Shown: piece by piece, positions 40,155 through 54,658 of the stretch | Layout of the letters: every line of letters starts with the position of its first letter | Numbering within the stretch: the stretch's first letter is position 1 | From: Atrina japonica | Lineage: Eukaryota; Mollusca; Bivalvia; Pterioida; Pinnidae | Reading direction: 5' to 3' | Assembly: GCA_030159075.1 (NCBI GenBank) | Contig: BROG01000548.1 | Location: 127,501 to 191,500 of the forward strand | DNA length: 64,000 nt | Position numbers and translations under genes: made by a program | Notes under the pieces: model-generated | The model's database searches: none | Told to the model about the DNA's origin: nothing | Seen by the model: only the letters and a program-made list of their open reading frames with translations

Positions 40155-43100
40155 GGTCAATATTATTACATGGATACTCTGTTGAACAATATCAAAATAA
40201 ACTAAGGCGCTTTTGAAGCACGTCTCACACGCATTAATTACATATTTCTTAGAGTCCGCTTGCACTGGTTATCGATCGTTAGATTCACAACGGGGGGTCC
40301 CGGGTCGACACCAAGAACGGGGTAATTCTATAGACTTTTAAGAATGGTTTTCTAGACTGTTCGCCAGTCACCCGGCATACACAGTGAAGGTCATGGGTCA
40401 ATCGGATCAGCCGTTAAGCCCATATTCCGTTCCAAGGAAGCCGTGGCATGCATCGGAGTCAGTCCACAGCAAAGGTCAAAATTTGTGGCTCGTCGCCTTA
40501 TGCTGGTGGCATATCCATATACTTGAAAAATCCCGGATGTACATGTAAAATAAACATATTCCATTGAACACCACAATAACTTGCTATCGATGTATATAGG
40601 AAATGTGGTATTTTTGTCTATCAAAATTCTACTTTATATACATTCTAATTCCTCGGTAAAGTTGTCAAGCTTTTGAACCGACATTAAGGTAGTTTTATAC
40701 AGTCCGATTATTCTGATTTGGTAACTCTGTCAACATGCTCATTTCATTATCATCAGGTGCTTTACCATGTGTTTAAAATGCAGGCGATGTGTCATTTAAT
40801 TTTCATCCGTGTCATACGGTCACTTATAATTTAATAAAACACTCGATTTAAAGTTTCATACAATTTGAAAATGTCATGGAGACATTTAGTGTCAAACCTC
40901 AGTGGTGGTCTGATGGTGACAAAATATTCCAAACAAGCCACGAAAAATTCCTGTTTGATAATGAATGCATTAAGAAAGTATAATCTTGAACTCAACGTTA
41001 AAGGTCACGATCAGTGTGTGTTCAATGTTTGTTGGTATACTTCAAATTTCCATTAGATAAAAGCTACCCACCCAAACGCGTGTATGTATGATAAGAAACA
41101 AAAACAGTTGCAATGTATAAAAAGAATGCTTACCCGTGCCCGTAACCGTCCTCTTTTATTAAAACACAAGTACTGGTGACTTTCCTCTCCTTGTATCCGT
41201 ACCCTGTCAGGACCTATGGACGTTATAAGAATTTTGGCTGCAAGAAAAAAATGGAATCTCATTACATGCGTTTATTACGTTATTGAGTTCCTAATTTTCT
41301 TTATTTTCGATTTCTAGTTTTATGCATCGAAAGCGTAATGGCTACGACTGAAGACATGGGGGATATGAACGGTTATCAAGAGAACGGTCTTAAAACCATT
41401 AAGGTAACGGCAGTTGGAAGGGTGGCTATAAGAGACTGGGGATCGATCAGCTTATATAAACACAAGTACCTAAACCTAAATATTCACCGACGATAGGTTT
41501 CACCGGATCATTACTCAGTATTACTTAGAATAATAATGACACAATTAAATATTTCCTTTCCCTTGTCGTAGTTTTTGTTGTTGTTTATTTTACCTTTCGC
41601 GTTCTACTTTATATGTTTATTTCGCCCCTCATTAATATACAACATATTGTACTCACATTTTTAAAACCAATATACCAAAATAATCATGTCTTTATTTAAC
41701 TATCCGCCTCATGGACTATGAAAATGGAGTTAAATATCTTCGCCATTTTACCTATTTGTAAATGTTGCAAGCTTTTAAAATAATGACTTGTCGGCAAATT
41801 TTAATATTCCGATCTCAACTGACATGTAGCAGAATTAATATTTAAAGGAGGAACAATTTTACATTTGTATTTTGCCATAAATTTATATTTGATCCATTCA
41901 GGTTTCCTTCCTTCATATAGCGAATGGAATTTCAACGATTACAAAAACTGTCGAACGAAAACATATCTTTCCCTATAGGATTATCGATGCATGTCGTATT
42001 GAAGGAAGCTTCAGTGGTATCTAGACAAGCAAGTTTAGGTTGACGCTATTTCCTTCTTTCTTACAATACTTCTATCTTTCTATTTTCATTCCTTTTATCG
42101 CAACATTAATAAGAACTATAAACCCTCACGTAAATGTAGATATAATAGAAGCGATCCGAGGAGAAAAATGCCTTATTAAACTATGATTTAAAGTTTCATT
42201 CGAGCCATGATGGCGCTTTACCGAGGTATCATTCTCCAGGTTACTTTCGAAGTATTTGTAGAGCCTTTATTCTGTTGGAAAATAAGATACACCGTATATT
42301 TTGGAGGCGGAGCGCAAGTCAGAGCCCTGTACTTAAATCATGGAACAATTATATATATGATCGCCCTTGAATCGTTCTTGCCTGTAACAAACTCAATTCG
42401 CCAATTTTATTACAAGTCTGCATTCGTAAATCAGTCGTTTTCACAATGGCGCGGTCAGGTTAAATAGGAATGAGTCGTTGAATGGACATTTTCCGGCTTT
42501 TGAGACTTTATGATCTTTTGTAATACCTACGTTAATAGAGACATCCACAACTGTATATGATACACACCAATCGTTTAAGAAAACGTATCCAAATACACAC
42601 ACGCGTCTCATTTTGTATCAAATGAGACTAATGATATAACATATAAAAAGATGTCTTCATATATAATAGGATTTTGTATCAATGCTCGAAGACAAACGTT
42701 TATAATTTAACAAGTACTTTGAACTACACTTGCTGCAGGTATCAGTAGATATATTGTTATCAACCGTTCACCCCTACCTTTCAAAATGGTATGTTCTTTT
42801 CTATTGTTTAAGACCAGTATAAAATGGTATGTGAGGTTGAATCGGCTGATAAAATTGTGTTATTCTGATAATATACTCACTGAATTTCTTTTTCAATTTC
42901 CCTTTAGCATCCACACCTTTTCTACCTGGTGATCTTATCCTGACAAACTTCTCTGAACAAAAATTCCACAACATATATCTTTTTGTTAAACTCGGAGCGC
43001 CGGAAATTGGGTGGGTGCTGTTTTCAAGATTGAGCCTCGGCGAATATGTTGCGGAAACCTGAAGTAAAAAGTGAATTCCATAATTATATCATAAATACTT

Positions 43101-43896
43101 CAAACTTTGTACATTTAATAATGGTCTGTCGAGTGAAGATTTGTAGGTCATCTCACGTTGAGTTTGTTTAGTGACGTCATGTTCAACCGATGTTTAAATT
43201 AAGACGTCATACATTTTTCTGGAAATGTACTTATTTCTCCGATAAAATATTACTTCCGCAGAAATCGTGAAATGGATTATCCGTTTTCTGATACTGTAGT
43301 ACATAACACCCCAAAAATACATTTCTACAATCAATAAGATTAAATATCTTAACACAATTTCAAAAATAATATAGAATACAGAAACAACATTTGATAAACC
43401 TAAAGAACTGAAACGTAACTGAAGTTTTTCTTCTATCACTGGCTTCGTGTGATACTTTCTTCGCCACACCAAAACATCAAATAAAAATCGCCGATACTTT
43501 AACATGTACAAAGAACCTTGGTGACTTGGTTTATGCTTTTCTATGGTTAAACTATAAAACTAGGACATATGATATCGTCAGTAATTATCTTGACGATCTC
43601 CAATACAAAACTCCAAAGTAATAACAGTGATATAAAGTATCTTTAAAGACTGAAATCATTTTATAAATGGTAATTTCACAATATATCTGTATGTAAATGA
43701 CTAATATTAGCATAATACTCGCATTAAGTGTGTAATAAACTCTAAAATACTTTAAAATTCGGATGCATACTTGTGATGCAACGAAACTGGCCATAGAAAA
43801 CCTGTTAAGGCATAGTACCATGTGAACCTTGTATACAAAAAAACACAAAAATGCCATTAACAAAGTATATATAAGTCTTGAGTCGGTCTGCATCAT
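34378..43896 (-). CDS. FGF: Fibroblast growth factor gene (FGF8/17/18-like), four exons
   Basis: Predicted secreted growth factor acting on FGF receptor tyrosine kinases with heparan sulphate as cofactor (family knowledge). Spliced model on the minus strand: 43896-43771, 43058-42881, 41237-41134, 34710-34378, giving 246 residues. All introns are GT-AG and junction phases agree (0, 1, 0). Order: signal peptide (about 1-35), first beta-trefoil strands (about 65-101), core with YLCFNKRGRLRAR (124-136), then CNF and WFVGF (144-170), and a tail rich in Arg and Lys (about 220-242). Cys126 and Cys144 are 18 residues apart, as in FGF8. The 104-bp central exon and its phase 1/phase 0 borders match the typical FGF exon. 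N-glycosylation sequons lie at NST (about 55) and NLT (149). Introns are about 0.7, 1.6 and 6.4 kb. Assignment to FGF is firm; subgroup is inferred from the junction after RLRAR and the cysteine spacing. A UTR or promoter was not identified. Confidence 0.9.
34761..34823. repeat. (CA)n microsatellite upstream of FGF exon 4
   Basis: CA run with AAAC and ATGC interruptions, about 50 bp into the intron from the exon 4 acceptor. Confidence 0.95.
35031..35292. repeat. 52-bp tandem array, five units, in FGF intron 3
   Basis: Units start CTACGCAGGGAATTTAGGCG at 35031, 35083, 35135, 35187 and 35239, each with GGTAAAATTTACACGGAACA and ending near CATTTAACGGAG. A few point changes separate units, suggesting recent expansion. 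Confidence 0.96.
36545..36825 (-). mobile_element. SINE family C copy in FGF intron 3
   Basis: On plus: TCAACAATTGTCCCAG, GAGAACCCGGTTACAATGTA, AAGTAAACTGGCAAACGTCC, a local doubling of CCCACAAAATCAGCTTCG, then tRNA-like AAGAATCGAACACATGC and AACCCCTGGGTCACGAGGGC. Matches the copies at 14955 and 48384. Confidence 0.65.
36905..36940. repeat. (AT)n microsatellite
   Basis: About 18 AT units in FGF intron 3. Confidence 0.95.
40258..40330 (+). mobile_element. tRNA-like SINE head fragment
   Basis: TTATCGATCGTTAGATTC resembles box A and GTCCCGGGTCGACACC resembles box B, as in a diverged tRNA-derived SINE head. It lies in FGF intron 3. A tRNA gene is unlikely because no full cloverleaf is apparent. 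Confidence 0.4.
41134..41237 (-). CDS. FGF: FGF gene exon 3, central 104-bp core exon
   Basis: Exon of exactly 104 bp, the usual length of the central FGF exon. The acceptor is preceded by a pyrimidine run ending TTTCTTGCAG, and the donor is GTAAGC directly after CGG. Phase 1 in, phase 0 out. It encodes KILITSIGPDRVRIQGEE and HQYLCFNKRGRLRAR, matching the FGF signature of a V-R-(I/V)-x-G turn, then Y-(L/I)-C-x-N-K-(R/K)-G-x-L. The cysteine is the first of the two conserved FGF cysteines. Confidence 0.93.
41318..41403 (+). CDS. Possible start exon antisense in FGF intron 2
   Basis: A plus-strand segment preceded by a pyrimidine-rich acceptor (TTTATTTTCGATTTCTAG) contains an ATG at 41338, followed by MATTEDMGDMNGYQENGL and four more codons. 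It then meets an AAG/GTAACG donor in phase 0. The composition looks protein-like rather than random AT-rich translation. The frame also runs past the donor for about 29 codons before a stop. No family recognised and no continuing exon found, so this may be a 5' exon of another gene, an alternative promoter, or chance. Confidence 0.3.
42881..43058 (-). CDS. FGF: FGF gene exon 2, N-terminal part of the trefoil
   Basis: A 178-bp exon between acceptor TTTTTACTTCAG and donor GTGAGT, with phase 0 in and phase 1 out. It encodes 59 residues plus one base. The C-terminal half contains KRYMLWNFCSEKFVRI and GRKGVDAKGK, which line up with the FGF8-type pattern L-x5-S-x-K-x-V-x-(I/V) that opens the core. 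The N-terminal half contains the sequon NST and no recognisable domain. Similarity is weaker than for the next two exons, but the phases fit exactly. Confidence 0.78.
43771..43896 (-). CDS. FGF: FGF gene exon 1 (signal peptide), coding part
   Basis: From ATG at 43896 (or the next ATG, 43893) the frame reads MMQTDSRLIYTLLMAFLCFF and continues hydrophobic, typical of a signal peptide. It ends in phase 0 at CAA followed by a GTATGC donor (GT at 43770-43769), which fits the phase 0 acceptor of the next exon 712 bp downstream. The frame stays open past the donor, and donor GTATGC is only fair, so this is the least certain exon of the gene. A different upstream exon could serve instead. Support is position, hydrophobicity and phase. 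Confidence 0.5.
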
Positions 43897-47300
<3,404 letters not shown>

Positions 47301-47371
47301 AATTTATTCTTAAAACTTACACTACATTTTTACGGTTGGCTTAATATCTTAGAATAAATCTAATATCTATT

Positions 47372-47472
47372 TATACCTGATCCCACCTATTGATTATCCA
47401 TTTTCACCAGATTTGTATCTATATCCTGGACATCCTATAGATTTGTACTTATCTGAGATGTTTTATAGATTA
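47372..47472 (+). mobile_element. RT-element 3' tail fragment
   Basis: Plus-oriented tail end with CCTGATCCCACCTATTGATT, TTTTCACCAGATTTGTATCT, ATCCTGGACATCC and ATCTGAGATGTTTTATAG. It lies just after an (AT)n(GT)n microsatellite. Confidence 0.7.
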
Positions 47473-47596
47473 ACAGTTAAAGGGAAAAGACACAACACAT
47501 CCAATACCATTATATTCTGATATCTTAGTTTGTTTTTTGCAAATGTTTATGAAATTTCATTGTTCTTTACAGTCAAATTTTCAGTAATTGAATTCT

Positions 47597-47756
<160 letters not shown>

Positions 47757-48383
47757 AAAAGTCCACAAAGTAAGATATTTACTAAACGAGGTTTTTACTA
47801 ACCTAACCACGACTCACAGATAGATTTCCTGTTTAACACATAACATCATAATTGGCGTATTTAGTTTCCAAGCATGGAAGGATGAGGAATTTTATTCAAA
47901 CGTTCGGTTCATTACATAAAACAGAAAATTTCTTGATATACATATCGAATGAACAAATATAATAGACATAATACCAAAAGTTATAAAATAGAAAATGTGA
48001 ATTCCGCTTTCTTATCTTATCGTTTTCTGTGTGAACCCTTACAACGTTGGTACATCGTAAGATAGAGAGATAAATTAAATGGGATTCGTTGTATTAAAAT
48101 AAGCGAAATATGCAAGTTGTTTTATCAATATGCAGTATTCCACATATGAAAAAGTCTGGTTTAATGTCAGCGCCATATAGTGATTTTCCAATCTATTTTT
48201 TCTTCTCAAACTAAGTACAGGAATCCCATGAACTATTCTTTGCGGGACAAATGTGAAGTTTAAGATATATTATGGAGCTAGTGTTTCAGTAGAAATCTAA
48301 AAGCACAAAATCAGAATACCAAATAACATGCATTAACTTGGCCCATTCATTCATATACGTGTTGTCAAAAACACTGTGGTTTA

Positions 48384-48690
48384 CGGCATGCTTAACAGTT
48401 ATTGCGGTGTTGGCCAGTGGGTTTGATGTACCCGGTTATAATGGCAAGAGACCACCTGCTCTCCGCAAGTAATCTTGCAAACGTTTTCTCCAAATCAGAT
48501 CTAGTTAAAGAGGAGTTCAAACGTGTGCTGACAGAAGAAGAGATGGTACTTCCTTGTTTAACCCCTTTCAACCATACAGACCAATATAGACTGGTCTTAA
48601 TATATAGAAATGAGCATATCATTTAGAAATTTAGAGATGAACGGGTTAAAGTACAATTCTCTAGCCACTTGACCACGATTACCCTGCCAA
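48384..48690 (-). mobile_element. SINE family C copy
   Basis: On plus: TAACAGTTATTGCGGTGTTG, GTACCCGGTTATAATGGCAA, CTTGCAAACGTTTTCTCCAA, and a head TCTCTAGCCACTTGACCACG. Open frames on both strands here (plus 48402-48626, minus 48622-48392) are by-products. Confidence 0.6.
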
Positions 48691-48965
48691 AACTGTATAT
48701 ATTTCATAACATTTCATAGTCATTAATTAAAATAATTTGGAATCTGAATAGTAAATCTGAGGATTCTATATTTTAAGCTAATACTTTGGTCAAGTAAAAC
48801 TTTAACCCAACTTGTGAAAATATATTTGACCTGCTATCTCAACTACTGATCAACTGTACCCATCTCACCAAATTAATGGTACTTAAAGTGTACATTCATT
48901 TACATTCTATGGCCTCCTTCAACAAGTTCCCTAAACACTGTCAATATATTTCCAATTTTAGATAA

Positions 48966-49152
48966 AATATGAAAAGCTCAGATATCAAAAAATAACTTCA
49001 GGAAGTCCAGGATACATATACAAATCTGGTGAATACTGGACAAACACGGACCTCTGGAAATCCAGAGGTGGGATCAAGTGCCATGGAGGAGTAAGCATCC
49101 CACGTTGATCAGTCACATCCACGTGGGTCCACAGAGTAAAATAAATACTTAA
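48966..49152 (-). mobile_element. RT-element 3' tail fragment
   Basis: Well-preserved minus-strand tail: GTCCAGGATACATATACAAA, CGGACCTCTGGAAATCCAGA, GGTGGGATCAAGTGCCATGG, and GTGGGTCCACAGAG. Confidence 0.8.
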
Positions 49153-52100
49153 GCGACAGAACTTCTATGGACACATTTCCCTAAATATATCATACACATT
49201 TGTCCCGTTTGCAAAAGCAGTCCATTTTTAATTAGAAACGAGCTTTAAAAGAAATGTTCACCTTTTCATAAATGAATGAAAAACTGAAATGTAAACTGAT
49301 CGCCACTTTCTCTGCTTATTTGGTATTCGGTGGGTATAAAGCATTATGCAAACATCATCAAACTTGAATATTTAATGCTTTGGATGAGCGAATTCCTTGC
49401 TGAAATACCTTTGAGGTTATACACTATTTTTGATAAAGCTTTAGAAAAAGATGCATATTTTGGGAAGATATTTCTAACTAAATGCAAATTAGTGCAGTTT
49501 TTAAGTACTTGGTTACTTCGGGTACCTTTAAATCTGTTTATTGTTGTTGAAATGATAAGAATTTTATTCAGAAAAAAATGATTCTATAAAACTTGACTTA
49601 CAACCTTAGAGTTATAAAGAAAATATCCGAGTATTTTTTGGTGTACAAACATCAATTAAACTGTCTACACAATTGGTTAGACCCGGTTCAAATTTACCGG
49701 ATGTACGTATGTTGTAGTTTTATGTTGTTTTATATACCGGAGAATTTTATTTATATATTTCAAAGGAAAAGAAAACGAAGGATAATTATCAGTTTATTAC
49801 TGTAGTTTTAAAGATCAATTTCAAATAAAGGCCAGACCAGGTCCAACAAGGACGTAAAATGTTTTGCAAAAATAAACAAATAACTACGTCTGTACACAAC
49901 GCTCCTTGTAACGTGTTGGAATTTTTTACAGCTGTCTATGGCGGTTAAAATGAACATTGATGGAGCGAAATCTTTCATTATAAATGTTTAATATAAATTT
50001 CGCTAATTACTTCCAACGTAACATAGACGTTATGCTCTATTTACTTCTCATTTCGAGATTTATAGTCTTGTAAACATCTTGTGTTTTATTAGATGGTATT
50101 AGAGAAGAGTCGTGTATGAAATTCAGTTACATACAAGTCCTTGTTTTAGCCAAGTGGTAGTATAAATGTTGTGTAAATATTGCGACCCAGATAAAAGATA
50201 GATATATATCATTGGTGCCAAGTGTTTCCTTCAATGTTTTAAAATATCAAATCCATAAATTGTTATCGCAAGCTCTGAAAGGAGACCTAAATATGTGTAT
50301 CACCGGTACAATTAACAAAGCAACAAATACCCCAATGAAACCGGATACAAGCATACCCGTATGCATAACCCAAAGTCAAATCTATCTATATGATATACGC
50401 GCAATAATCTGCTTAAGGATATTTATTGAATATTAGTAGTTTTATAAATGGCTACAGATGTATGTATGTATGTATGTATGTATCCGCAAAATGTCTTGTG
50501 TTCAACTATATACCTGTAGACTATGAGGCATTTATAGTTTTACTTCTTTCAGACTAATGGACCTCGAATTATAATAACTGAGTTACAATATCTCGTTTAA
50601 CAATTCAATACGCTAGATTATTGAAGCTGCATTTATCTCTAGAATAATCTTCAGCTCGGAAGGGTCTGTGTAATAAGGCGAAAAATCAGTTTGAATTTAT
50701 TTATACAAAACATTCGAATCACATTACAAAAGATTTGTAAGCGGATTTACAACGCCGATTAGTCAAATTTTACTAAAATAATTTAACAATCACAAAAAGA
50801 GAAAATCTTGTTTTCGATAGTTACATAACAATGTAAATATATCACAGTACTGCAATGGCAATGTTTTGCCAGTTTTACGTATCAATTCTTGCTGTCGTAT
50901 CAGCTGTATATTTTGCCATTATATACAAGCTATGTCAACATAAATCTATTGAAAATATTAAAATCGACTAACTTATAGTGGTAGTGTCCGATTCAAGTTA
51001 TGATCCCATAAACAAATGTTTATTTATCCTAAGTAATCCGATAATAAACAGACATAGACATTTAATAATAATAATAGCAAAATCAAAACGAGGCAGACAT
51101 TGTTCCGTTTGCTCTCCAACAATAAAATCGAGATCTTTGGCGATATTATTCTATTTGTATTCTGAGTTGTGTACCATACAATATTAAAGTGAACGAGGAC
51201 AGCACCTAGAGTACATTATTTCTTAACATGTGTTCATTCTTTAAATAACCAGATTTAGGCTTTAGAGATAAACCTCACACGACGGTGACAGCAAATACAA
51301 CTTGTGTGTTTTTGTGATGCTAAGCAAACTAAGGCCAACGTCGTCTTTTTTTCTTCATAAATACCCCCAATCAAACTCATTTAACGTGGACCAATTTAAA
51401 AATGTCAACATCAGCTATTTCTCCTTTTTCATATTCATTTTAAATTGAAATCGATTAGATATGTATTTTTCATAGAGGAAAGCATACAAACAAGACGTGA
51501 ACTTGATTATTGCGACTGTTGATATTATGGTCGTGTTTTTGGTATATTAATTACCTTGTTTTAAGACCTCTAATATATATACTAATTGTGCTAACTTAAA
51601 TCTTTTAATGCATTCAAATCATTCCATAGTAAAAACGGTTTTATATCAACAATTTAATTCATGTCACTTGAAGTATTGTTGGCATTTAGATACCAAGACC
51701 CATAGTCACCAAAATTACCAACATTTCACTATTTTCATATAATTATAATACACAAAAATGTAACTGGACATTGTAATGGCATATAATTGTAAGGAATAAT
51801 AAAAACTACTGCTTTTATGAAGAAAATTTCTGACACATTTGAAAAAGAATTGTTTGAATACAGAATAAAATTTGAAATGTAGAACTAAACGCTTTTATTC
51901 ATTTTTTACAAGAAAGTTACATTGGCACAAGTGTTATCCAAAATATTATATGTATAATGAAAAAAAACGAATGTTTTTCCTATTCATTCGAATTGATAAG
52001 TTATACAAACTACTAAGTATCAAATAAAAGTTATACATTGAGTGCATTAGATGACCTTGCGTCCAGAGATTGGGTACCTCCATAGGTCATGTAAGAATCA

Positions 52101-52264
52101 ACCATATTTCGGATCCCCCTAATCTTCTTACAAACTTTATTTTTGTTTAAGGTGTTCCTTTTTAATCTTTTCACCCCCAGGCCCTGCATATCTGAGCGGT
52201 ATGCTATCTCTTATAGTTTAAGACCAGTCTATTATGGCCTGTGGGGTTAACAGGGTTAAATAAA
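49153..52264. other. No gene recognised
   Basis: AT-rich, with short frames at 49330, 49593 and 50212 on plus that show no motif or splice context. Confidence 0.55.
50459..50482. repeat. (GTAT)n microsatellite
   Basis: Six tetramer units. Confidence 0.9.
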
Positions 52265-52510
52265 AAAGTATAATGAAAAAAGAAGTACCGATAAATATCC
52301 GAAACTTCAAGTCTATTAAAAGGTTGTACGAATTGAATTTAAATGTAAAATTCACAGATACCAAACTATTAATCGAAATAAGGTTCAAATCAAGTGAAAT
52401 TGGGACACGGGCGTCTGAAAATTCAGAGACGGGACCAGGCATCAAGCATCCCTTATCGACCTGTCACACCCGCCGTGATTCTGTAATCAAATTTAAATGG
52501 AATAATTGGG
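52265..52510 (-). mobile_element. RT-element tail joined to family X end
   Basis: On minus, the tail core (TGATGCCTGGTCCCGTCTCT region) is followed by a segment ending ACTTGAAGTTTCGGATATTT and a TACTTCTT terminus. That terminus is typical of family X at 8401-8720 and 22765-22985. This is a hybrid arrangement of the two repeat families. Confidence 0.55.
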
Positions 52511-53652
52511 GAATGAATCCTCATCATAGTAAATTGTCTTTTAAACCTGATACGTCTAAAATGGGCATGCTATTTTTAAACATTGCAATGACTGATTATT
52601 TGGCAGTTAATAGAAATATATTACTTTAGTAAAAATAAAAGTAAATAAAAATTTATAAAATTCTGCACAAAAGCACCTTAATGCACGATGCAGAAACCAC
52701 TCGAGCACGGCATGATAGATATTAGGTGGTGAATGTCGTATATGCATACCTTGCCTCAGAAAATTGACGGTATAATGTACGAGTGTACTGGGAATTATTT
52801 GAGCGACATAACGCTCGGCTAGTCATCTGATGAGAGGTGGAGTAGTTTTAATATTTGTTGCAAGTGAAAGACATGTATACAAAAAGGGGAGAAAAGACAG
52901 ATCAAACACTCGAATTCATTCGAGTATAATTATGAAAAACTGAGCCAGATATTCAAGGTATTCCGGAAACAATATATATGGTACATGAACCTTACACAAT
53001 ATTTGTCGCATCATTTCTCTGCTTCACAGCCAATGTGCATTTTCTGTCTTCTGTTACAAGAAAATCTATGCAGAGATATACAAAAGTTTAAAATTTGACT
53101 TTGATGTATTCTTTATTGTATTTCAACTGAGAATTTACCTGTACGATATACTGACAGAGAGTCCTTTGAAATACGTTAAATTTGACATGCTACAATGTAC
53201 AATATTAAAATTTATTACACAAATTACAGTTTGGCGTAGCAATATCTTATATCATTATATCTTTATATGCTACTAATTCCTCCATTTGCAAATGTACACC
53301 TTAAATTCTGATTTTATTTCTGTAAACCAAGATAAAGTGTATACAAACTTGAATTGTAACACTATCCCTTCACTAGGCTTAATGTTTTCTTGTATCATCA
53401 GAGACACATATTGTAATATGTGTTGACAATTTCATGAACAATGCAGCATATTTGATAAGTTTCAGTGTGAGGTATTTCGTTTTAATCAAATTCGTGGCCT
53501 TGAGAAATCCCCTAAATTAAACATACATAGTCGTTAATGTTACGTAACTGGTTGTATGTGAAAATATACCGTCGACAGAGATAAGTATCCAGGATCCAAA
53601 AATATCAACATTTTCTGTTGAAAAACATAAACCATAGATAAACAGGGTAGAT

Positions 53653-53654
<2 letters not shown>

Positions 53655-53736
<82 letters not shown>
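53655..53736. repeat. (GA)n microsatellite
   Basis: Pure GA dinucleotides just downstream, on minus, of the possible exon at 53916-53792. Confidence 0.97.
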
Positions 53737-53738
<2 letters not shown>

Positions 53739-53791
53739 AATTTAGTGCATGCGAAATAATATTTTGATGACCGTGTTGAAATTCTACATAC

Positions 53792-53916
53792 TTGTCGTTC
53801 CAATACACCGATATTTAGTTTAGCAGTCGACATTCTTTTAGTACGGGGTACATTGTACTTATGATAAGTTAGACGATAGGGCGGTGGAGGAACGAACAGA
53901 TTATAGTCATAATAAT
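53792..53916 (-). CDS. Possible internal exon with PPPPY and RTKR motifs
   Basis: A 125-bp open segment between acceptor TTACCGTTTGTATTAG and donor GTATGT, phase 1 in and phase 0 out. It encodes YYDYNLFVPPPPYRLTYHKY followed by NVPRTKRMSTAKLNIGVLER and a Gln. PPPPY resembles a WW-domain ligand and RTKR a furin-type site; both are motif-level observations. The entry phase does not match the exit phase of the exon at 55719, so an undetected exon would be needed between them if they belong to one gene. The frame is also open upstream of the acceptor. Function unknown. Confidence 0.3.
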
Positions 53917-54217
53917 CTAATACAAACGGTAAATTCGACAAATAATATGTATTATATAGAGAGCATTGGAATCTAAATATCGAATAAAATAATTAACATG
54001 GGTAGTCGCAATGTCTGATCCGTGCTCACAACGCAATCCTTGCAGTCACAATAGAAAAGTACAATATACATATGCTACCTGATTTATAACATATATGTTT
54101 GGTTCTGTAAATTTTGCAACATTCTTGGTCACAATCTTAGATTTAGTAGATATGTTCATCACGTTAGAAATAAAAAACGTTTAAGATAACTTGACAAAAG
54201 ACATCACCTGGGGGATA

Positions 54218-54345
<128 letters not shown>

Positions 54346-54581
54346 TGCTCTACATCGAATCAATTCAGTCTATATACATAACGCTAGTTATGGATTTTTA
54401 CATTTATTTGCTATTATTTTTTTTAATTATAGGCAATTGTTATTGCTTTTGTATTTCCCCCAAATGCAAATTATGCAAATGTGATAGATATTTGTTAGAA
54501 ATTTGTTATGACAAATTGCCCGATAAAACTATTGAGACTTTAGTATAGTCAGAGGCATGTCAGTGTCAGGAAGAACACCCA

Positions 54582-54658
54582 ACCACCCCTTTGAATCAGA
54601 AGGATCACTCAGCCACCCCTTTGAATCAGACAGAAAACTAAACTACCCCTTTGAATCA
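54582..54658. repeat. 30-bp degenerate tandem, three units
   Basis: CCACCCCTTTGAATCAGA recurs at 30-bp spacing (54584, 54614, 54644), with variable sequence between. Confidence 0.85.

Larger units (their letters stand above)
34711..41133 (-). other. FGF intron 3, repeat-bearing
   Basis: This 6.4-kb intron holds (CA)n at 34761-34823, a 52-bp tandem array at 35031-35292, a short (GT)n near 35505-35519, a SINE fragment at 36545-36825, (AT)n at 36905-36940, a tRNA-like SINE head at 40258-40330 and a small AT tract at 40122-40154. No coding exon was recognised in 37000-40000 on either strand. Cis-regulatory elements may lie here but cannot be seen without alignment. Confidence 0.75.

Noticed and set aside
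40258..40330. True tRNA gene
   Set aside because: Box-like motifs are present but no full set of stems can be drawn; it fits a SINE head better. The same applies to the other tRNA-like heads.
50145..50215. tRNA-like TAGCCAAGTGGTAG motif
   Set aside because: No box B at a suitable distance.
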